Origin: Paracraurococcus sp042666655
Lineage (GTDB): Bacteria; Pseudomonadota; Alphaproteobacteria; Acetobacterales; Acetobacteraceae
NCBI RefSeq assembly: GCF_042666655.1
Contig: NZ_JBHTDE010000011.1
Location: forward strand, 48,876 to 112,875
Length of the DNA stretch: 64,000 nucleotides
Reading direction: 5' to 3'
Below the pieces are notes generated by a model that worked only from the letters and a program-made list of their open reading frames with translations, searched no databases and had not been told where the DNA came from. Positions 27,526 to 35,420 of the stretch are shown here, in pieces. Within the stretch, counting starts at the first letter, position 1. Every line of letters starts with the position of its first letter. A program made the position numbers and the translations under genes.

Positions 27526-28659
27526 TCACAGCGTGGCGCCGAGCAGCACGGCCAGCCGCTCGTAGTCCGCCGGTTCGTTGTAGGCGGCGGCCGAGATCCG
27601 CAGCCAGAAGCCGCCATCGATCGCCGAGACCGGTGCGTCCGTGCCCGCCGCCAGCAGCCGCGCCCGCAGGGCGATGGCCGCCTCGCGCGTCGCCGGGCCG
27701 GGCAGGTCGAGCCGGATCGCCGCCATGCTGCCGGCCATCCCGGGCAGGGCGGCCACCTCGGTGCCGAGCCGCGCCGCCAGCATCCCGCCGGCGGCCAACG
27801 CCATGGCACGGTTGCGCGCCATCAGCGCCGGGCCGCCAAGCGCCTCGAGGGCCTCGATGGCGTCGGTCACCGCCAGGAAGGCGCCGGGGTCGCGCGTGCC
27901 GGTCCAGTCGAATTCCGCCAGGTAGCCCTCGCCGAGGCCATGCGAGAGGATAGGCGCGTGGGTCTCCGCCCGGCGCTGCGGCGCGGTCCAGAGGAAGCCG
28001 CAGCCCTTCGGCGCCATCAGCCATTTGTGGCAGTTGCCGGCATACCAATCCGCGCCAAGTGCTGCGACCGCCAGCGGCACCTGTCCCGGCCCATGCGCGC
28101 CGTCCACCAGCACCGGCACGCCGCGCGCCCGGCAGGCAGCGACCATGGCCTCGATCGGCAGCACCAGCGCGCTGGGCGAGGTGATGTGGTCCAGCACCGC
28201 CAGCCGGGTTCGAGGGGTGATGGCGCCGGCGACCGAATTGACGACCGCCTCGGGGCGCGGCCGCGGGAAGGGCAGGCGCGCATCGACGACCCGCGCTCCG
28301 GCCGCGGCGGCGACATGGCCCGCTGTCTTCCGCACCGCGCCATAGGCATGGCTCAGCAGCAGGATCTCGTCGTCCGGGCCGATCCGGACCGAGCGCAGCA
28401 CCGCGTTGCAGGCCGCCGTCGCATTGTCGACGAAGCCGAGACCATCGGCATCGCAGCCCAGGAAGCCGGCGAGCCGCGCGGCGGCGGCGCGCAGCGCGGG
28501 GGTCAGCACCTCCACCATGAAGCGGCTCGGCTGCGCTTCCAGCCGTGCCCGCCAGTCCGCCTGCGCCGCCAGCACCCGCCGCGGCGTGGCGCCGAAGGAG
28601 CCATGGTTGACGGTGAGAAAACCGGGGTCGAGGGCGAATTCCGCTCGTAGATCGTGCAT
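27526..28659 (-). CDS. Class V aminotransferase (isopenicillin N epimerase-like)
   Basis: About 377 residues, fold type I PLP enzyme. The start FLTVNHGSFGATPRRVL is the isopenicillin N epimerase/cysteine desulfurase-like pattern. VLVDGAHGPGQVPL supplies the Asp and His near the cofactor, and GNCHKWLMAPKGCGFL holds the Schiff-base Lys. It may act as an epimerase, lyase or desulfurase, and the substrate cannot be told. The start at ATG 28659 is preferred; a TTG 12 codons upstream would add a low-complexity leader. It is divergent from the YqaA-like gene, 61 bases apart. Confidence 0.82.
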   Translation of the reverse strand: MHDLRAEFALDPGFLTVNHGSFGATPRRVLAAQADWRARLEAQPSRFMVEVLTPALRAAAARLAGFLGCDADGLGFVDNATAACNAVLRSVRIGPDDEILLLSHAYGAVRKTAGHVAAAAGARVVDARLPFPRPRPEAVVNSVAGAITPRTRLAVLDHITSPSALVLPIEAMVAACRARGVPVLVDGAHGPGQVPLAVAALGADWYAGNCHKWLMAPKGCGFLWTAPQRRAETHAPILSHGLGEGYLAEFDWTGTRDPGAFLAVTDAIEALEALGGPALMARNRAMALAAGGMLAARLGTEVAALPGMAGSMAAIRLDLPGPATREAAIALRARLLAAGTDAPVSAIDGGFWLRISAAAYNEPADYERLAVLLGATL

Positions 28660-28720
28660 GGCCGCATGAGAGGCCGCACCGGGCGCGGACGGCAAGCCGC
28701 TTTCGTGGCAGGATGCGCGG

Positions 28721-29158
28721 ATGATCGACCTGGCGGCCTATGGCGGCCTATTCCTCGCCGCCTTCGGCGCCGCGACCATCCTGCCCTTCCAGTCCGAACC
28801 CGTGCTGGTCGGCCTGCTGCTGGCCGGCGGGCAGCCGCCCTGGCTGCTGGTGCTGGTCGCCAGCATCGGCAATGTGCTGGGCGCGGTGGTGAACTGGGTG
28901 CTCGGGCGCTGGATCCATCGCTGGCGCGACCACCCCCGGTTCCCGGTGACGCCGCCGCAACTGGCCAAGGCCGAAGCCTGGTACCGCCGCTGGGGCTGCT
29001 GGTCGCTGCTGCTGAGCTGGGCGCCGCTGGGCGGCGACGCGCTGACCGTGATCGCCGGCGTGCTGCGCGAGCCGCTCTGGATCTTCCTGGTGCTGGTCAC
29101 CATCGCCAAGACCGGCCGTTACGTCGCGCTTGCGCTGCTGACGCTCGGCCTTACCTGA
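28721..29158 (+). CDS. YqaA-family (DedA-like) membrane protein
   Basis: A 145-residue inner-membrane protein with about four hydrophobic segments. FGAATILPFQSEPVLVGLLLAG, SIGNVLGAVVNWVLGR and the late WAPLGGDALTVIAGVLRE match the YqaA subfamily of the SNARE-associated/DedA group. The family is linked to membrane homeostasis and perhaps lipid scrambling; no specific role can be claimed. It lies 58 bases upstream of crtI on the same strand, so it may share a promoter with it. Confidence 0.82.
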   Translation: MIDLAAYGGLFLAAFGAATILPFQSEPVLVGLLLAGGQPPWLLVLVASIGNVLGAVVNWVLGRWIHRWRDHPRFPVTPPQLAKAEAWYRRWGCWSLLLSWAPLGGDALTVIAGVLREPLWIFLVLVTIAKTGRYVALALLTLGLT

Positions 29159-29216
29159 AACAGGGTCGCTTGTTCGCCCCCGGCGCGGGTGGTAGCGAAA
29201 CCGGGGGGAGGGCACC

Positions 29217-30758
29217 ATGCCGGACATGCAGAGCGACAGCCGACCGCATGCCGTGGTCATCGGCTCGGGCTTCGGCGGGCTGGCCGCCGCGGTGCGGCTG
29301 GGTGCGCGCGGCTGGCGGGTGACGGTGCTGGAGAAGCTCGATGCCGCGGGCGGGCGGGCCTATGTCTTCCGCCAGGACGGCTTCACCTTCGATGCCGGTC
29401 CCACCATCATCACCGCGCCCTACCTGCTGGAGGAGCTGTGGCAGGTCGCGGGGAAGCGCCTGGCCGACGACGTCGTGCTGCGCCCGGTCGACCCCTTCTA
29501 CAAGATCCGCTTCGACGACGGTGAGACGCTGTCCTGCCATGCCGACCTCGACGCCATGCGGGCCGAGGTGGCGCGCATCTCGCCCGAGGATGCCGAGGGC
29601 TTCGACCGCTTCATCCGCGACAGCGAGAAGATCTACGACATCGCCTTCACCCGGCTGGTCGACCAGCCCTTCCACAAGCTCGGCACGCTGCTGACCTCGG
29701 TGCCGGACCTGATCCGGCTGCAGGGCTACCGCACGGTCTTCGCCAAGGTCTCCGACTATTTCCGCCACCCCAAGCTGCGGGTCGCCTTCAGCTTCCATCC
29801 GCTGCTGATCGGCGGCAACCCGCTGACCACCACGGCCTATTACTGCCTGATCGCGCATCTGGAACGCACCCATCGCGTGCACTATGCCATGGGCGGGATG
29901 GGCGCGCTGGTGCAGGGCCTGGTCGGGCTGATCCAGGGCCTCGGCGGCAGCCTGCGGTATGAGGCCGAGGTGGCGCGGATCGAGGTGGCGGATGGCCGGG
30001 CGACCGGCGTCACGCTGGCCTCGGGCGAGACGATCGGCGCCGACATCGTGGTCTCCAACGCCGATGTCGGCTGGACCTATTCGAAGCTGCTCGGCCACCA
30101 CGGCCGCAAGCGCTGGACCGACGCGAAGGTCGCGCGGGCGCGCTATTCGATGAGCCTTTTCGTCTGGTACTTCGGCACCAGCAAGCGGTTCGATTCGGTC
30201 TACCACCACACCATGGTGCTCGGCCCGCGCTACGAGGCGCTGCTGAAGGACATCTTCTCGAGGAAGCACCTGTCGGAGGATTTCAGCCTCTACCTCCACC
30301 GTCCCAGCATGACCGACCCGTCGCTGGCGCCGCCGGGGTGCGACAGCTTCTACGTGCTGGCGCCGGTGCCGCATCTCGGCAGCGGGACGGACTGGGCGGC
30401 GCAGGCCGAGCCCTACCGCGCCGCCATCCAGCAGCGGCTTGAGGCGACCGTGCTGCCGGGCCTCGGCGAGCATATCGTCACCTCCCGCGTGCTGACACCG
30501 CAGGATTTCCGCGACCGGCTGCTGAGCGTGAACGGCGCCGCCTTTTCGCTGGAGCCGCAGCTGTTCCAGAGCGCCTGGTTCCGCCCGCACAACGTGAGCG
30601 AGGAGGTGGAGGGCCTCTATCTCGTCGGCGCCGGCACGCATCCGGGCGCCGGCGTGCCGGGGGTGATCTGCTCGGCGAAGATCCTGGACGAGGTGGTGCC
30701 GGCGCCGGGCGCCCTGGTCCGCCGCGGGGCTCCGTCAGGCGCCGATCGAAGCCCCTGA
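29217..30758 (+). CDS. crtI: Phytoene desaturase (CrtI type)
   Basis: A 513-residue FAD-dependent desaturase. The N-terminal dinucleotide-binding motif VVIGSGFGGLAAAVRL (about 13-28) is followed by EKLDAAGGRAYVFRQDG and FDAGPTIITAP. The C-terminal carotenoid-desaturase signature is GLYLVGAGTHPGAGVPGVICSAK. It converts phytoene through neurosporene to lycopene at the membrane, taking the place of plant-type CrtP/CrtQ. crtB is not adjacent, which is unusual for proteobacteria. I see no TGT-N12-ACA site in the short upstream gap, so regulation may come from the YqaA-like gene's promoter. A palindrome follows the stop. Confidence 0.94.
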   Translation: MPDMQSDSRPHAVVIGSGFGGLAAAVRLGARGWRVTVLEKLDAAGGRAYVFRQDGFTFDAGPTIITAPYLLEELWQVAGKRLADDVVLRPVDPFYKIRFDDGETLSCHADLDAMRAEVARISPEDAEGFDRFIRDSEKIYDIAFTRLVDQPFHKLGTLLTSVPDLIRLQGYRTVFAKVSDYFRHPKLRVAFSFHPLLIGGNPLTTTAYYCLIAHLERTHRVHYAMGGMGALVQGLVGLIQGLGGSLRYEAEVARIEVADGRATGVTLASGETIGADIVVSNADVGWTYSKLLGHHGRKRWTDAKVARARYSMSLFVWYFGTSKRFDSVYHHTMVLGPRYEALLKDIFSRKHLSEDFSLYLHRPSMTDPSLAPPGCDSFYVLAPVPHLGSGTDWAAQAEPYRAAIQQRLEATVLPGLGEHIVTSRVLTPQDFRDRLLSVNGAAFSLEPQLFQSAWFRPHNVSEEVEGLYLVGAGTHPGAGVPGVICSAKILDEVVPAPGALVRRGAPSGADRSP

Positions 30759-30782
30759 CAGGGTCCGGCTTATTGCTTTATC

Positions 30783-30826
30783 GTGTGATTGACGTCTTTC
30801 GGTGAGTTCACCTCGGACGATCACAC
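30783..30826. terminator. Nested inverted repeat between convergent genes
   Basis: The outer arms GTGTGAT (30783-30789) and ATCACAC (30820-30826) enclose an inner hairpin GGTGA-GT-TCACC (30801-30812). The stretch is AT-richer than its surroundings and lies in the 69 bases between the convergent 3' ends of crtI and the seven-helix membrane protein. A bidirectional terminator is the simplest reading; a protein-binding site is possible. Confidence 0.45.
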
Positions 30827-30827
30827 T

Positions 30828-31580
30828 CTAGGCGCGGGCGTGCCGTGGCGAGGCCGCCGCGGCTCGCGCCCGGGTCTGCGCATCGATCTTCCGCCAGTGC
30901 CAGAGGATCAGCCCGATCCCCGTGCTCAGCGGAATCGCCCACATCACCGGGTTCAGCGCCAGTTCCGGGATCAGCCGCACCGAGCCGAAGGCCATGAAGG
31001 CGGTGTAGACCGAGATTCCGGCGCCGACCAAGGCCTTCACATGTTCCTTCAGCCAGTCCATCGGCCCCGGCCGCGGCTTGTAGAGGAACCACAGGTTGGT
31101 CAGCCCAGTCGCCACCCCGACGATGGAAATGCCCATCATCAGCGGCATGTCGATCAGCCAGCCCTGCATCGCGCAATTCAGCGCGGCGATGATGACCAGC
31201 GGCTGCAGCGTCAGGTTGCGCCACTCGCGCCCCTTCTCCCGCCGCCGGCCGTTCCTCACCGCCAGCCAGCCATACCAGGCGAGGTTGATGGTGAGCACGC
31301 CCATATGCAGCATCATCCAGCCGAAGACGCCGCGGATGAAGGGCGCGTCGAACATGCCGACCAGATGCGGGTGGGTCTCCATCGGCGCGATCAACGTGAA
31401 GATGCTCATGCCGATCGCCAGCGCGCCGGTGATCAGCATCGCCACCGTGAAGACCCGGCCGGCGCGGCGATGCGTTTCGCCGCCCTTCCGGCCGATGACC
31501 GGCACCCAGAAGGCCACCGCGCCGGTGGTGCCGGCGAGGATATGGACGGCGATCAGGACATCGAAGAGCAGGCGCTCCAT
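30828..31580 (-). CDS. Seven-helix membrane protein (DUF2306-like), divergent from the P450
   Basis: A 250-residue integral membrane protein with about seven hydrophobic helices. The N-terminal IAVHILAGTTGAVAFWVPVI followed by KGGETHRRAGRVFTVAML is typical of an uncharacterised DUF2306-like family: His residues in helix 1, and HRRAGR at the membrane edge. Other buried His (MMLHMG) could bind heme or a metal, as in cytochrome b561-like proteins, but that is speculation. The promoter is shared with the divergent P450 gene and contains two PpsR-like sites, suggesting photopigment-linked regulation. No function can be assigned. Confidence 0.75.
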   Translation of the reverse strand: MERLLFDVLIAVHILAGTTGAVAFWVPVIGRKGGETHRRAGRVFTVAMLITGALAIGMSIFTLIAPMETHPHLVGMFDAPFIRGVFGWMMLHMGVLTINLAWYGWLAVRNGRRREKGREWRNLTLQPLVIIAALNCAMQGWLIDMPLMMGISIVGVATGLTNLWFLYKPRPGPMDWLKEHVKALVGAGISVYTAFMAFGSVRLIPELALNPVMWAIPLSTGIGLILWHWRKIDAQTRARAAAASPRHARA

Positions 31581-31606
31581 GGGTGCTCTCTAGCCGGCGG
31601 TTGCCC

Positions 31607-31650
31607 TGACAATGCCACCTGACATAGTCTGGTGTAAAGCAAACGGCACG
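31607..31650. promoter_or_regulatory. Two PpsR/CrtJ-like sites 8 bp apart at the P450 divergent promoter
   Basis: Site 1 is TGA-N12-ACA (31607-31624) and site 2 is TGT-N12-ACG (31633-31650), separated by exactly 8 bases. Each matches TGT-N12-ACA at five of six fixed positions. PpsR/CrtJ is known to bind pairs of such sites 8 bp apart and repress bch, crt and puc genes when oxygen is high. The pair lies in the 90-base gap between the divergent membrane-protein and P450 genes and so can control both. Site identity is inferred from pattern and spacing. Confidence 0.5.
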
Positions 31651-31670
31651 CCCGAGGAGCAGAGCGCCCG

Positions 31671-33029
31671 GTGTACATTCCCCCGCGCCCGATCTCCCGT
31701 CCCGCGCTGATCGCGCTGATCCGCGTCGCCCTGCGCGGCGACGGCAACCTGCTGGCGCTGCTGCCGGCCGCCGCCTACCGGATGGAGATCGGCCCGCTCG
31801 GCTGGTCGCGCCGGTCCACCCTCATCGTCAACCGGCCGGACCTGGTGCGCCAGGTGCTGCTGGACCCGGACGGCATCTTCCCGAAGAGCGACCTGATGGT
31901 GAATGCGCTGGAGCCGCTGATCGGCGACAGCATCTTCGTCAGTTCCGGCGAGACCTGGCGGCGCCAGCGGGCGATGATCGACCCGTCCTTGACGCTGATG
32001 CGCGTCAACCGCGCCTTCCCGGCGATGGAAGCCGGCGCGGCGCTGTGCGAGGCGACGCTGGCGGAGCGCGCCGGCCGCGGCGAGCGCTTCTCGCTCGACC
32101 TGACCATGTCGCACCTGACCGCCGACATCATCTGCCGCACGGTCTTCTCGACCGGCCTGGAACACTCGGCCGCGCACGACGTCTTCGACGCCTTCACGGT
32201 GTTCGAGCGCAGCGTGGCACAAGTGGAAATCCGCCGGCTGATCATGGACAAGGCCTGGACCCGCATCCCGCAGAAGCCCGACGTGCTGGAGGCCTGCCGG
32301 CTGATCCGCGGCCATCTCGGCGTCCTGCTCGACGGCCACCTGGCCGCCGGCGCCTCCTTCGACGATATCGCCAGCAAGGTGGTCGAGGCGCGCGACGGCA
32401 CGGGCCGCGCCTTCACCCGGGAGGAGCTGATCGACCAGCTCGGCGTGCTGTTCCTGGCCGGGCACGAGACCAGCGCCAGCGCGCTGACCTGGGTCTTCTT
32501 CATCCTGGCCACCCAGCCGGCGCTGGTCACCCGGCTGCGCGCCGAGATCGCCGAGGTCGTCGGCGACGGCCCGATCGAATTCGAGCACACCAAGCGGCTG
32601 ACCTTCATCCGCAACGTCTTCCGCGAGACGCTGCGGCTCTATCCCCCCATCACCTTCCTGCCGCGCATCGCCAACGAGGCGACGATGCTGGGCGAGACCC
32701 GCGTGCGGCGCGGCGCGTTGATCATGGTGGCGCCCTGGGTGCTGCACCGGCATCGCGGCTACTGGAAGGACCCGGACGTCTTCGACCCCGACCGCTTCCT
32801 GCCGGAGCGCGAGGCGGAGATGACGCCGGGCGCCTACCTGCCCTTCGGCACCGGCCCGCGCATCTGCGCCGGCGCCGCCTTCGCCACGATCGAGGCGGTG
32901 CTGCTGATCGCCCGGCTGTTCCGCGCCTTCGACTTCCATGTCGAGGCGCCGGAGCGGGTGGAGCCGGCGGCGCGGCTCACCACCCGGCCGGTGGAGCAGG
33001 TGATGTGCCGCGTCACCCCCGCACCATGA
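31671..33029 (+). CDS. Cytochrome P450
   Basis: A 452-residue soluble bacterial P450. The I-helix motif is LAGHETSASAL (oxygen activation), the K-helix ExxR is ETLRLYPP, and the heme loop is PFGTGPRICAG with Cys at about residue 399. The sequence resembles the class that includes carotenoid-hydroxylating and fatty-acid-type P450s (FLPRIANEAT, WKDPDVFDPDRFLPER). The GTG at 31671 has GAGGAG eleven bases before it. It lies one convergent gene away from crtI, has paired PpsR-like sites in its promoter, and is followed after 10 bases by an ATP-grasp gene. Carotenoid tailoring is an attractive inference but unproven. No ferredoxin or reductase partner is nearby. Confidence 0.9.
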   Translation: MYIPPRPISRPALIALIRVALRGDGNLLALLPAAAYRMEIGPLGWSRRSTLIVNRPDLVRQVLLDPDGIFPKSDLMVNALEPLIGDSIFVSSGETWRRQRAMIDPSLTLMRVNRAFPAMEAGAALCEATLAERAGRGERFSLDLTMSHLTADIICRTVFSTGLEHSAAHDVFDAFTVFERSVAQVEIRRLIMDKAWTRIPQKPDVLEACRLIRGHLGVLLDGHLAAGASFDDIASKVVEARDGTGRAFTREELIDQLGVLFLAGHETSASALTWVFFILATQPALVTRLRAEIAEVVGDGPIEFEHTKRLTFIRNVFRETLRLYPPITFLPRIANEATMLGETRVRRGALIMVAPWVLHRHRGYWKDPDVFDPDRFLPEREAEMTPGAYLPFGTGPRICAGAAFATIEAVLLIARLFRAFDFHVEAPERVEPAARLTTRPVEQVMCRVTPAP

Positions 33030-33039
33030 ACCCCGCAGC

Positions 33040-34179
33040 ATGAACACGGTGCTGCTGACCCTGGGGCGGCTGCCCAAGGCGCTGGACATCGCCCGCAGTT
33101 TTTCGGGTGCCGGCTGGCGGGTGGTGGTCGCGGAGCCGCATCGGCGGCACCTTGCCGGCGCCTCGCGCAGCGTCGCCCGCAGCATCCGCGTCACCGCGCC
33201 GGCGGTCGATGCACGCGCCTATCTGCACGACCTCGCGCGGGTGGTGCGGGAGGAGGGCGCTGCGCTTGTCGTGCCGGTCTCGGAGGAGGCGATGCATGTC
33301 GCGCATCTCCGCCCGCTGCTGCCGGACAGCGTGCGGCTGCTCGCCATGCCGCCCGGGCTCGTGCTGCGGCTGCACGACAAGCACGGCTTCGCCCTGGCGG
33401 CGGCCGAGGCCGGGCTGGCGGTGCCGGAGACCTTCGCGCTGGACGACCCGGCGGCGCGCGGCTTGGCGGACGCCACCGACGTCATCGTCAAGCCGACGCA
33501 TTCCTGTTCCGGCCGCGGCGTCCGCCGCATCCCCCGCGGTGCGCCGCTGCCACCGCCGGAACCCGCCGTGGTGCAGCGCCTGGTGGTCGGGCAGGAGCAC
33601 AGCAGCTGCACCCTGGCGCAGGACGGCCGCGTCCAGGCCACCGCGGTCTATCGCGGCACGCTGATGTCGGGGTCGGTCGCCGTGGGGTTCGAGCGGGTGG
33701 ACCACCCGGCGATCGAGGCCTGGATCGCCCGATTCGTCGAAGCGACCGGCTGGAGCGGCTTCATCGCCTTCGACCTGATCGTCGACGCGGCAGGCAAGCC
33801 CTGGGGCATCGAGTGCAACCCGCGCACCACCAGCGGCCTGCATTTCTTCGCCGAGGCCGACCTCGCGCCGGCCATCCTCGACCCCGCGCATCCGCTGCGC
33901 TTCCGGCCGGAACGCCGGCTGCAGCAATTCTGGTCCTGCGTGACCGAGACGCAGGACAGCTTCGGCGACTGGCCGCGCTTCCGCGCCAATATCCGCCACC
34001 TGTTCGGCACGCGCGACGTGACCTGGCGGGGCCGGGACCCGCTGCCGCTGCTGACCATGCCCTGGACCGCCTGGCCGATCATCAGCGAGGCGAAGCGGCG
34101 CGGCGTGCCCTTCGGCGAGGTGGCGACGCTCGACGTCGGCTGGTCGGACGCCGGGCCGGTCCCGCACAGCGCGGGCTGA
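33040..34179 (+). CDS. ATP-grasp domain protein coupled to the P450
   Basis: A 379-residue protein starting NTVLLTLGRLPKALDIARSF (pre-ATP-grasp Rossmann-like domain), with VIVKPTHSCSGRGVRRI (ATP-grasp Lys and Gly-rich loop, about 147-163), VVQRLVVGQEHSSCTL and the metal-binding PWGIECNPRTTSGLHFF (Glu and Asn, about 252-268). ATP-grasp enzymes activate a carboxylate as acyl-phosphate and join it to an amine, thiol or hydroxyl; this one resembles orphan carbamoyl-phosphate-synthase-like ligases. It starts 10 bases after the P450 stop, so the two form an operon. The substrate is unknown. Confidence 0.82.
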   Translation: MNTVLLTLGRLPKALDIARSFSGAGWRVVVAEPHRRHLAGASRSVARSIRVTAPAVDARAYLHDLARVVREEGAALVVPVSEEAMHVAHLRPLLPDSVRLLAMPPGLVLRLHDKHGFALAAAEAGLAVPETFALDDPAARGLADATDVIVKPTHSCSGRGVRRIPRGAPLPPPEPAVVQRLVVGQEHSSCTLAQDGRVQATAVYRGTLMSGSVAVGFERVDHPAIEAWIARFVEATGWSGFIAFDLIVDAAGKPWGIECNPRTTSGLHFFAEADLAPAILDPAHPLRFRPERRLQQFWSCVTETQDSFGDWPRFRANIRHLFGTRDVTWRGRDPLPLLTMPWTAWPIISEAKRRGVPFGEVATLDVGWSDAGPVPHSAG

Positions 34180-34303
34180 TCGCGGCGGCGCTGCCGCTTC
34201 GGCGCCACGCGGCCGCGGAACAGCCAGGCTCGCCGGGACGTGTCACCGCCCGCCCGCCGCAACGGCGGAGACTGCGGCCATCGGCGCATCAATTGGGACG
34301 ACA

Positions 34304-35266
34304 ATGGGCAACACGACTCACACGGCCAGGCTGGACTTCAACGCGGACGGCAATACCGACCTGCTGTGGCAGGGCGCGAATGGCGACTACAGCATCTGGT
34401 ACATGGCCGCGGATGGCCGCAGCGGCCTCGGCTCCGTCTATATCCCGAGCCCGGGGCCGGGCTGGACGCTCGCCCTCCTCGGCGATTTCGGCGCGGATCC
34501 CGCGCCCGCCACCGATTTCCTCTGGGCGCCGGCGGGCGGCAACCTGACGATCTGGCACTGGTCGGCGGACGGGCAGACGCATGGCGACCGGGTGCTGCTG
34601 TATGGCAGCGCGATCCCGCTGGTGGCGGCGGGCGACTTCAACGGCGACGGCATGGACGACATGCTGGGCTTCACGCCGCCCAGCGCCGCGCTGCCGAACG
34701 GGTCATGGCGATCCTACGACGCGAGCGACCGCAAGATCCCCTCCACCGGCATCGGCAGCATGGCGCCGGTGCCGGTGGACGATGCCTTCGCCGGCGTCGG
34801 CGACTTCAACGGTGACGGGCGCGACGACATCCTGTTCCGCAGCGCGGCCTCGCCCGGGGATTTCCTGATCCGCAACGTGAATACGGCGACGCCGCTGCAG
34901 ACCGGGGTGATGCAGAGCGTGGATGCGCCCTTCCTGGGTCCCGACGCCAGCTGGGGGCTGGTGGCCATCGCCGATTTCGACGGCGACCGGCGTGCCGACC
35001 TGCTCTGGTACAACGCGGCGGCGGGGGCGACCTCGATCTGGCTGATGGACAACAACGCGCCGAAATCCATGGCCATCCTGCCCGACCCGGGGCGGTTCTG
35101 GACCCCCGTCGATGCCGCCGACTACGACAATGACGGCAAGGCCGACCTGCTCTGGCGCGGCGCCGACGGCGCCTACAGCGAATGGCTCATGGACGGCGCG
35201 ACACCCCTCGCGCTCGGTCTCTATGCCGCGCCGCTCGGCGACTACTGGACGGTGGCCTCGGCCTAG
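34304..35266 (+). CDS. FG-GAP/VCBS repeat beta-propeller protein
   Basis: A 320-residue protein built of about six or seven repeats with calcium-binding loops: DFNADGNTD, DFGADPAPATD, DFNGDGMDD, DFNGDGRDD, DFDGDRRAD and DYDNDGKAD, spaced 40-65 residues apart, with LLW or ILF after most loops. This is the integrin-type FG-GAP propeller. No signal peptide is visible, and Ala/Gly-rich nonapeptide RTX repeats are absent. Export, if any, would need another route such as a type I system. The ATG at 34304 is the first in frame before the repeats. The function (adhesion, carbohydrate or calcium binding) is unknown. A strong hairpin follows the stop. Confidence 0.82.
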   Translation: MGNTTHTARLDFNADGNTDLLWQGANGDYSIWYMAADGRSGLGSVYIPSPGPGWTLALLGDFGADPAPATDFLWAPAGGNLTIWHWSADGQTHGDRVLLYGSAIPLVAAGDFNGDGMDDMLGFTPPSAALPNGSWRSYDASDRKIPSTGIGSMAPVPVDDAFAGVGDFNGDGRDDILFRSAASPGDFLIRNVNTATPLQTGVMQSVDAPFLGPDASWGLVAIADFDGDRRADLLWYNAAAGATSIWLMDNNAPKSMAILPDPGRFWTPVDAADYDNDGKADLLWRGADGAYSEWLMDGATPLALGLYAAPLGDYWTVASA

Positions 35267-35273
35267 CCTGCGG

Positions 35274-35301
35274 GCGTCCTGGGTGGAAACACCCAGGACG
35301 C
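35274..35301 (+). terminator. Strong hairpin after the FG-GAP gene
   Basis: A perfect 12-bp stem, GCGTCCTGGGTG (35274-35285) with CACCCAGGACGC (35290-35301), closed by a GAAA tetraloop. It begins 7 bases after the FG-GAP stop. There is no T-run, but stability and position favour transcription termination or 3'-end protection. The rest of the gap to 35420 holds nothing I can identify. Confidence 0.7.
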
Positions 35302-35420
35302 GCATCGGCGGCGCATCGTCGCCTGGAGCATGATGCCGGCGTCGCTCACGCATCGTGCTGCGGCCTCTGTCGGGCCGCGCGGGTCAGGCTTCCGACGATT
35401 CCGCCTCGGGCCATCGCGCT

